DNA of 64,000 nucleotides from Paenibacillus albicereus (lineage in GTDB: Bacteria > Bacillota > Bacilli > Paenibacillales > Paenibacillaceae). Shown piece by piece: positions 42,378-50,533 of the stretch (the first letter of the stretch is position 1; each line of letters starts with the position of its first letter). The stretch covers positions 3,682,001 to 3,746,000 of the forward strand of contig NZ_CP051428.1 of assembly GCF_012676905.1 (NCBI RefSeq). Reading direction: 5' to 3'. The position numbers and the translations under genes were made by a program. The notes beneath the pieces are model-generated. The model did no database searches and had not been told where the DNA came from. It worked only from the letters and a program-made list of their open reading frames with translations.

Positions 42378-44417
42378 TTAAGCTGATCCAGTGCTGCCGG
42401 AATAACTGAAGTTCTGATTCGCAGCATTACCGTGATTATGGCTAGGAACAGTGTAGCTGTGAACGTGGCCCTTATCTGATTTATTGTTCAGCGCATCCCA
42501 TAGCGCCTGCAGTTGCTGAGACAAACCAACCACTTTATCTGGTGTTAGTCCATATACACTCACCCCTCCGAAATCGACCGATCCACCGAACTGAATACCT
42601 CTAAACGATTGAATCAGCATAGGGGCGTTAGCAAGGATTTGGAAAAGTGCATCCTGACCATTAATTGCACCGCTCACACCGCCAGATTCTCCATACCAGT
42701 TTATTGCGCTCATCCCGTACGAAGTATCAAGCGTAATACCAATCCGTTTCGTCCCTCCGCCATCAAATGTGCGCCATCCGCCCGCATCCAGCTCGACTCT
42801 GGCCCCTGTTGCGCTTGTCCTGACTAGCGCGCCGGTTATGGTACCACCTTGAATCGTCGAAGCAGTTATTTGACCGCTAAACGAGCCACTGGCCGCCTGC
42901 AACGCACCGGAGAACGTTCCGCCTGCAGCTGACAGGTTCCCGCGGAACGTACCTCCAGCAGCGGACAAGTCGCCTGAGAATGTGCCGGTCGCCGCCTGGA
43001 GCGATCCGCGAAAGGTACCCGTCGCCGCCGATAGGCTGCCGCTGAATACGCCGTCGGCCGCCTCCAACGTGCCACTGAACCGGTACTTGTTGTTGGCGAC
43101 ATCGAACCACAGCGCCTTGTCCGATCCGCGATAGAACGTCAGCTCATCAGCGTTTAGCACCGCCCGTGCCTTGCCATCAGAGCGGTCGATCGTCAGCCCG
43201 GTCTCGCGGGATAGCGATGCGCCGTAATAGAGCTTGCCTTGCTTGACCACGGACTTGTTCAGCGCGTTGATCGCCGTCGTCAGCGCGCCGTCGACCTTGA
43301 ACTCGCTCTGCTGCTCCGACACGCTCGGCGCCTCGATGCTCAGTTTGAGTCCGCCCTTGAAGCTCATGACCTGCCTCAGGATGATTGAGCGATAGCGCAT
43401 CACGCCATCCCAAGGCGTCTCGGTCGCTGCCCACGGCGTCTGCGTGTCCAGCCAGGTCTTGCCCTCGTAGCGCTCGAACTGTAGCTCATCGCCTTGGTCA
43501 AAGTGCGGGAAGCCGCGGCTCTCCATCGAGATCGGCGTGTACGAGAAGCCGGCCAGGTCCACCCGGATCTGATCGGCCATCGCCTGCGTGCCGAACGGGA
43601 TTGTCACGTAAAGCGTGTGGTTTTCGTCGCCGCTGCCAGACTCGTAAGCATTGCCCTCCTCCGTGTCATAGGTCAGTACGACGCGGGTGTAGCTCTTGAC
43701 CGGGTTGGTTTGCCGTACGCGCACGTAATCCGCCGACGTCATCTGGATGACCGGGGCCGTGCCGCCGCGGAACCGCTTGAACCGCAGCACACCGTCCTTG
43801 CCCGCGAACAGACACGCCGTATTGGCGGCCGCAATAAACCCGAGCACCTGCCGGCAGCTGTAGCCGGTCGGCGCCGCCGTAATCGTGCCGGCTCGGATCT
43901 GCACGCTGCTGTCGTATGTGTAACCGAGCCGTGTACAGATCTCGTCCCATACGGCCTTGTGCGTCGCCGGATAAGATAGACCGGAGACATACGGCACGTC
44001 GGCATAGACCAGCTTGTCGTAGCAGGTGTAAACCCAAACATCGTTCACTCGCTCGCGGCTGTCAACATAAAACTCGCCGAGCGGCAGCCACTCCGTTCCG
44101 CCTCCGGCCCAGGTGATCGCCGCTTGGTTCCACGGATAAGCAGCCTGATTCCAAGCAAGGCCACCTGTATCCATCGCCAAGTACGGGACCATCATCGCGT
44201 TAGACGGGATCTCATCCTGCGTCCGCAGCTTGATCTTCAGCTCGGACAAATTCGTCGTCCCGATCGCCAGTCCGTCCGTCAGGCTCAGCGCATTATCGAT
44301 CGTGAAATCCACGATCGATGTATCGTCATAGGTGACGGCGCCGACCTGGAGCTTCACTTTAAACTCCCGGTCGTGTCGCTTGAGATAATCCGCATAAACT
44401 GCACTTATCGGATACAT
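42378..44417 (-). CDS. phage tail-tip / tail-associated structural protein
   Basis: 679 residues. The N-terminal 370 residues resemble baseplate-hub or tail-associated proteins ('MYPISAVYADYLKRHDREFK', 'EWLPLGEFYVDSRERVND', 'AVWDEICTRLGYTYDSSV'). A set of 11-residue repeats follows at about residues 455-515 (GTFSGDLSAAG and variants, at least five), forming a shaft, and then a C-terminal head ending in a His-rich 'GHVHSYTVPSHNHG' motif common in phage tail proteins. It lies downstream of the tape-measure and DUF6711-like genes, at the expected tail-tip position. Confidence 0.82.
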   Translation of the reverse strand: MYPISAVYADYLKRHDREFKVKLQVGAVTYDDTSIVDFTIDNALSLTDGLAIGTTNLSELKIKLRTQDEIPSNAMMVPYLAMDTGGLAWNQAAYPWNQAAITWAGGGTEWLPLGEFYVDSRERVNDVWVYTCYDKLVYADVPYVSGLSYPATHKAVWDEICTRLGYTYDSSVQIRAGTITAAPTGYSCRQVLGFIAAANTACLFAGKDGVLRFKRFRGGTAPVIQMTSADYVRVRQTNPVKSYTRVVLTYDTEEGNAYESGSGDENHTLYVTIPFGTQAMADQIRVDLAGFSYTPISMESRGFPHFDQGDELQFERYEGKTWLDTQTPWAATETPWDGVMRYRSIILRQVMSFKGGLKLSIEAPSVSEQQSEFKVDGALTTAINALNKSVVKQGKLYYGASLSRETGLTIDRSDGKARAVLNADELTFYRGSDKALWFDVANNKYRFSGTLEAADGVFSGSLSAATGTFRGSLQAATGTFSGDLSAAGGTFRGNLSAAGGTFSGALQAASGSFSGQITASTIQGGTITGALVRTSATGARVELDAGGWRTFDGGGTKRIGITLDTSYGMSAINWYGESGGVSGAINGQDALFQILANAPMLIQSFRGIQFGGSVDFGGVSVYGLTPDKVVGLSQQLQALWDALNNKSDKGHVHSYTVPSHNHGNAANQNFSYSGSTGSA

Positions 44418-44421
44418 AGCA

Positions 44422-44781
44422 TCACTTCTCCGTCAGCGTGACTTTCAGGCCGTTCCAATAAATCACGCCGTTCTTTTCCATCGCCATCGGCGCCGGCCGG
44501 TTCCCAACATACATCGTTTTGGTCGTGTACACGCCGGCCATCGGATCCGGATAGCGAAATTGGAAGAAGACGCCGCTCATTTGCTTGAGCAGCGCCGAAA
44601 TCTGCGCCATGGTCAACGCATTCCAGGACATCTGGATCTGTCGCTTGACTGCAACCCGATCCCGGTTGAGCGTACCGTCGGCCGTCCGCGTCGTGCTCTC
44701 CGCGTCGTCCAAGTCCAGCAGCTCCACCGTCATTTCCGATGGCAGGGCCGCGATCGGCTGATCGTTGATTTTCAGGTCCAT
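44422..44781 (-). CDS. DUF6711-like phage tail protein
   Basis: 119 residues with AAGGAGG upstream of the ATG. 'MTVELLDLDDAESTTRTADG' and 'RDRVAVKRQIQMSWNALTMA' match short tail proteins encoded directly after the tape measure in Firmicute siphoviruses; the fold is probably a distal-tail-type beta sandwich. Probable virion component linking tube to tip. Confidence 0.72.
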   Translation of the reverse strand: MDLKINDQPIAALPSEMTVELLDLDDAESTTRTADGTLNRDRVAVKRQIQMSWNALTMAQISALLKQMSGVFFQFRYPDPMAGVYTTKTMYVGNRPAPMAMEKNGVIYWNGLKVTLTEK

Positions 44782-44798
44782 GTCATGTCGGCCCTCCT

Positions 44799-47747
44799 TT
44801 AGATCCGCAGCGGCGAGACGCCCGTCTGCCGCTGGATGGTGTTGATGCCCCGCGCCGCGGCGCGGCCAAGCTCCGTCTCACCGATCTGCAGCACGATGTC
44901 CTTTCCGCCGCCTTTGACCGCCTGCAGGAGCGATGTGAGCAGGCTGACGACCTCGCGGTTGTTGCCGGCGCCAGCGCCGGCGATGATGCCCTCGAGCTTG
45001 GAGAGCGGGGAGATGACCTCCGGATCCGCAGCCGCACCGCGGTTGTCGCCGACCATGGCCAGCGTCGGCCCGTAGGCGAGGCCGCCTTCGGCGAGCTTCG
45101 GGATCCGGGGGATGTTAAAGCCAAAGGACGAGTAGCCCGTCACCTTCTGGACCCAGTCCGGGAGGTCAATCTTGAGTCGGTTGATACCTCCGATGACCGC
45201 GTTGATGCCATCGATAATCATGTTGAGCGGCACCTTGATGATGGCCCACAAGCCTCCGAAGATCCCGTCGAAGACCTTTACCACGCCTTGCCAAGCCTTT
45301 TTCCAGTCGCCGGTGAAGACGCCGGTGATGAAGGTCAGCAGGCCGGTCAAGATCTTGCTCACGCCGTTGATGACGCCCTTCAACCCCTCGAACGTGTTGG
45401 TAAAGGTGATTTTCAGCGCGCCGCCCACAAACGTGGCAAGCGGCTCCAGGACGTTTTTCCACAACCATGTAAAGGACTTGATTATGTTCTCGACGGTCAC
45501 CTTGAATCCCTCGGCCAGATACTTGCCCAGCGGCTTCAGCGCGTTTTCGTAAATCGCTTTGAACACCGCCTCGATCGCCTCGAGTGCCGGGATAAAGTTG
45601 TCCAAAAACAGGTTCGCCAATGGGATAATGACGTTCTTGTAGAACGATGCTGCGATCGTGGAGATCGTGTCCCATGCAATCTTGAGCGCACCGCCTATGA
45701 TGGACGCCAGCGGAACCAGCACCTTGTCGTAGAGCCACTTGAGCGCGTCCGCGCAGGGTTGCAGCACGCGTTCGCTGAAGCTGCCCACGCTCCCCGCCAG
45801 CGTGTCCCAGCCTTTCGCGAAGCGATCTTTGAGCGCGGCAATGATTGGCTCGACCTTGGACTGCCATCCCGCAGCCAGGTCGTTTAGGAACGGCTTCAAC
45901 ACGCTGGACCAGAACTCGGAGACGACCGCCTTGAGTCCTTCCCACGCCGCGAGGAACTTGTCCGCGAGCCAGCTGCCAAACGGCTTGAGCGTCTGCTGAT
46001 AGAACTCCCGGAACTCACCGGCGAGCGGGACCAGCAGCTCGTTGTAAAAGGCGCTCATGCCAGCCTGCAGCGACTTCCAGGCGCTCAGCAGCTTGCCGCC
46101 CAGCCATTGGCCGACCGGCTGCAGCACCTCCGTGTACAGCGTGCTGAGCGCGTCACCCGCCTGCTTCCAAGCCGCGACGAACGCCTGCCCATACCAGGCG
46201 GCAAACGGCTTGAGCACATCGTTCCAGAGCCACTTCGCTGTAACGCCGATCTGCCGCAAGATACCGTCCACCGCTCCCTTGAATGAGTCATTCGTTCGGT
46301 AGAAGTAGACGAAGGCGGCCGTCAGCCCCGCGACCGCCGCAGCAATCAGCGCGACCGGTCCGCCCAGCGCGGCAAAGACGAGCCGGAGCGAGGTGAGCAC
46401 CTTCCAGACCCGCTGTACCGCCGCGACGATGGCCGCCCAGCGGCTGGCCAGGAAAAATGCCGCGAAGCCTGCAGCCAGCCCGGCGAGCGCCGCGATGATG
46501 CTGTCCTTGTGCTGTCGGATGAAGTCCGACATGGCCTTGATTGCGTCCTTCACCTTGGCGGCCATCTCCTGCGCCTTGGCGACGACTCCATCCATGCCAT
46601 CCGTGATGCCCGAAAAGCTGGCCGCGTCCCACATGCCGCCTGCCGCGGCGCCTACTCCCGCAGGATCGGCCACTCCCGCAGCATCGGCTCCGCCGGACGC
46701 GGGCTTTTCGCCGACAAGGTTAAGCTTGTCAAAGCCGGCTACGGCGCCCTTGGCCTTTTTCCCAGCCTTGGCCGCGGCGTCGCCGGCCTTTTTGGCTTGT
46801 TCCCCGGCGTCCTTGTAGCCGCCGCCGATGTCTGCGGCGGCCGTCGCTTGGTCCTGCGCCGCCTTAACCTGCTGCGCCGCGCCGGAGCCACCGAACAGCG
46901 CCGTCGTGAAGGCCGCTAGCCACATCATCGCGGTCGCGAGCGCCTTAGCCATCGCCGTCAACGCCGGCAGCACGGCGTTGTAGATGGGCAAAAACGCCTG
47001 GCCGAGGTAGAGCCGGGCGTTCTTGAGCTGCGCAATAAAAGCAGCCTGCCGGGTCGCCGTGTTGGCCGCCAACTCGTTGCCGTACTTTCGCGCGGCCTGC
47101 TCAAGTATGGCAAAGTAGAGGATAGTCTGTTGCGTCTGAAAGCTCAGCTGCGCCCAGCTCTGGTCGCCGGCGAATTGCCGGAAGGCGTTCGTCGACTCCA
47201 GCATGGCCACGTTGACGTTGATGCCCAGATCCTCCACCGCGTCCGTCTCGCCAAGCATCCCGGATCGGATCCGCTCCATGACATCCGAGATGCTCCGACC
47301 TGTTGCGGAGGCAACGATGGCGGATGCCTGCAGCAGGTCAATGGTCCGCTTGGTCGTCTCCGCCTGGTCCGCGCTAAACCCGCTGATGAGGTTGGCGTAG
47401 GTCGCGCCGTACTGCGTCGCTTCTGAGATCCCCATGCCGAACGCGGCCGCCTGACCGGTCACCCACTGCCTGAAGATGGTTGTGCTCTCGCCCATCATGC
47501 GGTTGACCTGCTGGACGGCAGCCTCGAATTTCATCGCGTCTTTGGCCGCGCTCAAGAAGCCGGCGCCGGCACCAATCGCGGCGAGCGCCGTGCCGATCGA
47601 TGCCAGATGGCTCTTGATGGACGCCGTGACCTTACCGGTCGTCTTGTCCGTCTCCGTCAGGACGCGCCGGACGTCCTTCAGCTCCCGCTTGAGGCCCGCT
47701 GTCTCGGCCGTGATCAGCACCTTGAGCTCGTCCACCGTGATCGACAC
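44799..47747 (-). CDS. phage tail tape measure protein
   Basis: About 982 residues from the GTG at 47747, which has GAGGTGA 5 nt upstream; a longer frame to 47792 has no such site. The N-terminus 'SITVDELKVLITAETAGLKR' is the usual opening. Hydrophobic segments lie near residues 50-70 and 290-310, with more around 425-490. The middle has repeated Trp/Phe-rich units ('WLGGKLLSAWKSLQAGMSAF', 'FLAAWEGLKAVVSEFWSSVL'). The C-terminus has 'PRIPKLAEGGLAYGPTLAMV' and 'EVISPLSKL', conserved at the ends of tape measures. It sets tail length and passes DNA through the membrane. The length suggests a tail of roughly 150 nm by the usual residue rule (inference). Confidence 0.92.
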   Translation of the reverse strand: MSITVDELKVLITAETAGLKRELKDVRRVLTETDKTTGKVTASIKSHLASIGTALAAIGAGAGFLSAAKDAMKFEAAVQQVNRMMGESTTIFRQWVTGQAAAFGMGISEATQYGATYANLISGFSADQAETTKRTIDLLQASAIVASATGRSISDVMERIRSGMLGETDAVEDLGINVNVAMLESTNAFRQFAGDQSWAQLSFQTQQTILYFAILEQAARKYGNELAANTATRQAAFIAQLKNARLYLGQAFLPIYNAVLPALTAMAKALATAMMWLAAFTTALFGGSGAAQQVKAAQDQATAAADIGGGYKDAGEQAKKAGDAAAKAGKKAKGAVAGFDKLNLVGEKPASGGADAAGVADPAGVGAAAGGMWDAASFSGITDGMDGVVAKAQEMAAKVKDAIKAMSDFIRQHKDSIIAALAGLAAGFAAFFLASRWAAIVAAVQRVWKVLTSLRLVFAALGGPVALIAAAVAGLTAAFVYFYRTNDSFKGAVDGILRQIGVTAKWLWNDVLKPFAAWYGQAFVAAWKQAGDALSTLYTEVLQPVGQWLGGKLLSAWKSLQAGMSAFYNELLVPLAGEFREFYQQTLKPFGSWLADKFLAAWEGLKAVVSEFWSSVLKPFLNDLAAGWQSKVEPIIAALKDRFAKGWDTLAGSVGSFSERVLQPCADALKWLYDKVLVPLASIIGGALKIAWDTISTIAASFYKNVIIPLANLFLDNFIPALEAIEAVFKAIYENALKPLGKYLAEGFKVTVENIIKSFTWLWKNVLEPLATFVGGALKITFTNTFEGLKGVINGVSKILTGLLTFITGVFTGDWKKAWQGVVKVFDGIFGGLWAIIKVPLNMIIDGINAVIGGINRLKIDLPDWVQKVTGYSSFGFNIPRIPKLAEGGLAYGPTLAMVGDNRGAAADPEVISPLSKLEGIIAGAGAGNNREVVSLLTSLLQAVKGGGKDIVLQIGETELGRAAARGINTIQRQTGVSPLRI

Positions 47748-48150
47748 GCTGCTCACCTCGCTTTCGATGACGCGCGCCGTAATCGGCGACACGCTCTTTC
47801 ATGACCCGCCAGTCCTGCCGTTTCGGACGCGTCAGCTCCTCGGGGAAGATGCCCGGGAACGCCTCGTCGAGCGGGGGCACATTCCCTTTGCCGCCTAACA
47901 CCCGAGCCACAACAGCTCCGAGTAAGTGCGCCTGCCGGAAGCTGATAAGCGCCTGCAGCTGCATCTCGGCCCGCTGCCGTTCGACATGGGCGTCGATCTG
48001 GGCCATGATCTCGCCGTACGTCATGTCCCAGTAGCGGACCGGATCCGCCCCGGCTATGCACGCGATCGGATAGAGCCGCTCGAACAGCTCCGTCAGCGTG
48101 CTTACTGGGTCGCCCGCAGGCTCTCCTCCGCCGGCGCGGCTTTGAAAAAA
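47632..48150 (-). CDS. tail assembly chaperone, -1 frameshift extension (GT-like)
   Basis: This frame has no stop from the slippery site at 48144-48150 to 47632 and no ribosome site of its own. It reads QSRAGGGEPAGDPVSTLTE, 'LFERLYPIACIAGADPVRYW', 'DMTYGEIMAQIDAHVERQRA', 'LISFRQAHLLGAVVARVLGG' and on. DxxxYWDMTYGEI and the helical pattern are typical of the second half of tail chaperone pairs. It would be made as a C-terminal extension of the upstream protein by -1 slippage and overlaps the tape-measure start by about 115 bp. Confidence 0.75.
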   Translation of the reverse strand, partial: FFQSRAGGGEPAGDPVSTLTELFERLYPIACIAGADPVRYWDMTYGEIMAQIDAHVERQRAEMQLQALISFRQAHLLGAVVARVLGGKGNVPPLDEAFPGIFPEELTRPKRQDWRVMKERVADYGARHRKRGEQRVDHGGRAQGADHGRDSGPQAGAEGRPARPDGDGQDDR

Positions 48151-48452
48151 CCGCTCACCTCGAACACCTTGATGAGGGGCTGCAGCAGGTCCGTGTAGGT
48201 ATTGCCGTTGTCGACGTAGCCATCGTAGATGTCCAGCACGTCCCGCCAGCTGACGCTGGCCTGGAACCTGACCATGGCCGCGTGCAGGATGCGCAGCGTC
48301 GACGTCACGGACGGCAGCTGCCCTTGCTCCGTGGCCATCAGCACGTCGAGCGGATTGCGGCCGCCCAGATGCTTTTCCAGCTCCATGATCTGTGCCGCGC
48401 CCAGGCGCAGCTTGTAGTCGGTTCCATTGATTTCAAAGGTCATGTATTTCAT
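48102..48452 (-). CDS. tail assembly chaperone (G-like)
   Basis: 116 residues: 'MTFEINGTDYKLRLGAAQIM' and 'ELEKHLGGRNPLDVLMATEQ', with the closing 'LLQPLIKVFEVSGFFKAAPA'. This matches the short product of tail chaperone pairs between tail tube and tape-measure genes. GGGAGG lies 7-8 nt upstream of the ATG. The short form is made by normal termination at 48102; a heptamer near codon 101 allows the longer GT form. The chaperones coat the tape measure during tail assembly and are not in the virion. Confidence 0.82.
   Translation of the reverse strand: MKYMTFEINGTDYKLRLGAAQIMELEKHLGGRNPLDVLMATEQGQLPSVTSTLRILHAAMVRFQASVSWRDVLDIYDGYVDNGNTYTDLLQPLIKVFEVSGFFKAAPAEESLRATQ
48144..48150 (-). promoter_or_regulatory. 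-1 ribosomal frameshift slippery heptamer TTTTTTC
   Basis: In the zero frame the codons are GGT TTT TTC AAA, so T-TTT-TTC fits X-XXY-YYZ. The -1 frame is open for over 500 nt afterwards and encodes chaperone-like sequence. This is the classic site for G/GT production. Confidence 0.72.
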
Positions 48453-48511
48453 CAGGTTTCCTCCCTAAAATGAATGAGCGCCCCGGCTGCGGAGCGCTCT
48501 GAGTGCCGGCA

Positions 48512-48928
48512 TTAGACCGGGTCGGTAACGGCGATTTCAGACTGCAGATAAAACGAGGCCGTGAACGTCAGCGCCGCGTTGACGGCCGCCGAATCCATCT
48601 TGACGCTCACCTGCGCGTCAAAGTCGTGCGTCGTGCCGTCGGGATACTCGAGCCTGAACGACTTCGTCTCCCCCAGCGTCTCGATCGCCTTCAGCACGCG
48701 GAAATTCGCCGCCGGCCCCGAGTTGTCGTACAAAAACGAGAACGTCAGGTCGCCGAGATCCTTGATGCCCGCGATGTACTTGCGCGTGCTGTCCCCGAGC
48801 GTCGTCACCTCGACCTGATCGGGCTCGCCGCCGATCTCCGGCACCTCCATCAGGAATGGGATCTCCGTGTACGTGCTGCCCGTCCCCTTGACGCTGAGCG
48901 TCGTGTCTTTTGTCAGTACGCCTGCCAT
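48512..48928 (-). CDS. major tail tube protein
   Basis: 138 residues from the ATG at 48928. 'KDTTLSVKGTGSTYTEIPFL' and 'MEVPEIGGEPDQVEVTTLGD' open it, then 'GDLTFSFLYDNSG' and 'FRLEYPDGTTHDFDAQVSVK', the usual siphovirus tail-tube pattern (beta-barrel assembling as hexameric rings). It lies between the tail-terminator gene and the chaperone pair, as expected. Confidence 0.88.
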   Translation of the reverse strand: MAGVLTKDTTLSVKGTGSTYTEIPFLMEVPEIGGEPDQVEVTTLGDSTRKYIAGIKDLGDLTFSFLYDNSGPAANFRVLKAIETLGETKSFRLEYPDGTTHDFDAQVSVKMDSAAVNAALTFTASFYLQSEIAVTDPV

Positions 48929-48942
48929 TTGCTTCACCCTTT

Positions 48943-49299
48943 CTATTGCGACACGCGGCCGCTGCGGACATCCACAACGCCGCGGTAGCGCATCGTTTTA
49001 TGTTTGATGCCGGAGGGGTCCGGGACGTCGGCGGCCATCTCGCGCCGAAGCCCGATCGCGTTCAGCGCCGAATCCACGGCCGATGCGAGCGCGCCGGTCG
49101 ATCTGGTGTGCCAGATGTCCACCTGGACAGCCACGTCCGACAGCGGTCCGGCTGCGATGCCGAGCGGATCCCGGTTGGACGCCTCATAAAAGCTGATTGC
49201 CGGCAGCTTGCCCCAGTCCGTCGGGTAGGCGTCCGTCACGGCCTTGACGCCAGGGACGGCCTGCAGCGCGGTCAGAACATCTGGCTTGATGTCGATCAT
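48943..49299 (-). CDS. tail completion / terminator protein
   Basis: 118 residues: 'IDIKPDVLTALQAVPGVKAV', 'AISFYEASNRD', 'DVAVQVDIWHTRSTGALASA', 'IGLRREMAADVPDPSGIKHK'. The size, the VQVDIW strand and the position after the HK97 gp10-like gene fit the DUF3168-like tail terminator fold that caps the tail tube. Its ATG overlaps the stop of the gene before it (ATGA). Confidence 0.75.
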   Translation of the reverse strand: MIDIKPDVLTALQAVPGVKAVTDAYPTDWGKLPAISFYEASNRDPLGIAAGPLSDVAVQVDIWHTRSTGALASAVDSALNAIGLRREMAADVPDPSGIKHKTMRYRGVVDVRSGRVSQ

Positions 49300-49727
49300 C
49301 CCGGTCCCTCCAAACGTTTGATTTCTTTCTGTAGCTGCTTTGCGACCAGCTTGGGGTAGATCGCTTTGCTCATGGCGGCCGCCGGATATAAAAACGGCTG
49401 CGCCTTGTTGCCGTTCCAGTCCTGCCGGTAGGCGAGCGGTCCGTCATACTTCGGCGGCGATGGCGACTCCTGACCGCGCTGGCCGGTCCCGAATTCGACG
49501 TACGGCGCATACTCCATCCCGGTGGACACCATGCCGGCCGGCTTCCCGTCGATGTTCTCGACGCGCGCCTGGATGCTGTTCCGCAGCGCCCCAGTGTCGA
49601 CCGCGCACAGGTCCTTGGCATCGCCTTGGACCTTTTTCGCGGTCTGCAGGATCGCCGTCCGGAGCGCCCGGTCGGTGTCGCCGCCGAGCCCGTTCAGCTT
49701 GCCGATCAGGCGGTCGATGCCTTGCAT
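49296..49727 (-). CDS. HK97 gp10-like head-tail component
   Basis: 143 residues from the ATG at 49727. 'GIDRLIGKLNGLGGDTDRAL', 'CAVDTGALRNSIQARVENID' and 'EYAPYVEFGTGQRG' are the hallmark of the HK97 gp10 family (VDTGxLRxSI and YAPYVEFGTG). It acts in head-tail joining. It ends at the overlapping start of the tail terminator gene. Confidence 0.9.
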   Translation of the reverse strand: MQGIDRLIGKLNGLGGDTDRALRTAILQTAKKVQGDAKDLCAVDTGALRNSIQARVENIDGKPAGMVSTGMEYAPYVEFGTGQRGQESPSPPKYDGPLAYRQDWNGNKAQPFLYPAAAMSKAIYPKLVAKQLQKEIKRLEGPG

Positions 49728-49728
49728 G

Positions 49729-50070
49729 CTACCCACGGCCCCACACCTCCATGTCGATAACCGTATGCCCGCCCCACGGCCGCACGGCGACGACCTTGTA
49801 ATCCGGCGCCGCCGTACTCGGCACGTTGAGCCAGACGCCGAAGCCCTCGATCGACACGGCAAGCTGCCCCGGCTCCGCGAAGACGGAGCGCATATATGCC
49901 GCCCGCAGCCCGTACATCTCGGCGAGCAACTTGCCCCCGGCCGGCTGCACATGACCGCGCAATGCAACTGGCTCAGCCGACCAGCCTTGGCTCGTCGAGG
50001 CATCGGCCTCCTGTACCATCTCTGGCGCCCGTAGCGTGATCGTCTGCTTGTCTCGCTCCCGCAGCCTCAT
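49729..50070 (-). CDS. head closure / neck protein
   Basis: 113 residues from the ATG at 50070: 'MRLRERDKQTITLRAPEMVQ', 'GWSAEPVALRGHVQPAGGKL', 'DYKVVAVRPWGGHTVIDMEV'. A small beta-rich protein lying between connector and gp10-like genes, as head-closure (stopper) proteins do. Overlaps the connector stop by 4 bp. Confidence 0.68.
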   Translation of the reverse strand: MRLRERDKQTITLRAPEMVQEADASTSQGWSAEPVALRGHVQPAGGKLLAEMYGLRAAYMRSVFAEPGQLAVSIEGFGVWLNVPSTAAPDYKVVAVRPWGGHTVIDMEVWGRG

Positions 50071-50366
50071 GATCCCGCCACCCTCACGCGCCGCCAGCGC
50101 CCGACCGTCTGCTGCAGGTCGGAGGGCAGATCGGCAAAGGCTCGGCTCACGCCGCCCTCGCTGTGCGCCGTCTGCCCCTCGATCCCCATCTTGTTGTAGC
50201 GCATCACGACGAGCTGCCGCAGCGTCGATTCCAGAGCCGGCGGCAGCGCCGTCCGCGACGTCCAGGAGAGCAGGTCGAGCTCGGCGTCCTCCGCCATCAT
50301 GGACAGCAGCGGCGACGAGGCGCCGGGCAGCACAAGCAGCAGTTTGTCGATGGTGTCCTGTGTCAT
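50067..50366 (-). CDS. head-tail connector (adaptor) protein
   Basis: 99 residues, mainly helical: 'TQDTIDKLLLVLPGASSPLL', 'AELDLLSWTSRTALPPALES', 'LRQLVVMRYNKMGIEGQTAH', 'GGVSRAFADLPSDL'. This follows the gp6/gp15-like connector pattern (YNxxGxEGxxSxxxGGVS). GAGGAG lies upstream of the ATG. It forms the ring below the portal. Confidence 0.8.
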   Translation of the reverse strand: MTQDTIDKLLLVLPGASSPLLSMMAEDAELDLLSWTSRTALPPALESTLRQLVVMRYNKMGIEGQTAHSEGGVSRAFADLPSDLQQTVGRWRRVRVAGS

Positions 50367-50383
50367 GTCCGGCTCCTCTCTGG

Positions 50384-50533
50384 CTATTCAGCAGGCTTGT
50401 CCGCCGTGCCTGCCTTGCCTTTCGTTTTCTCAGGCAGCTCGACACGCTTGAAACCCTTCGCTTCAAGCGCCTCTGCTTTGCTTTCCGATTCAACGACCTT
50501 CACCACGTTCAGCAGCTGGAGTGTAATCATCAT
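50384..50533 (-). CDS. 49-residue phage protein after the capsid gene
   Basis: A short gene: 'MMITLQLLNVVKVVESESKA' and 'EALEAKGFKRVELPEKTKGK'. Its ATG overlaps the capsid stop (ATGA), so it is coupled. Small proteins with xxLNVVKVVxSExKAExLExKGFKRV occur at this position in other Firmicute phages. Perhaps a capsid accessory; unknown. Confidence 0.68.
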   Translation of the reverse strand: MMITLQLLNVVKVVESESKAEALEAKGFKRVELPEKTKGKAGTADKPAE

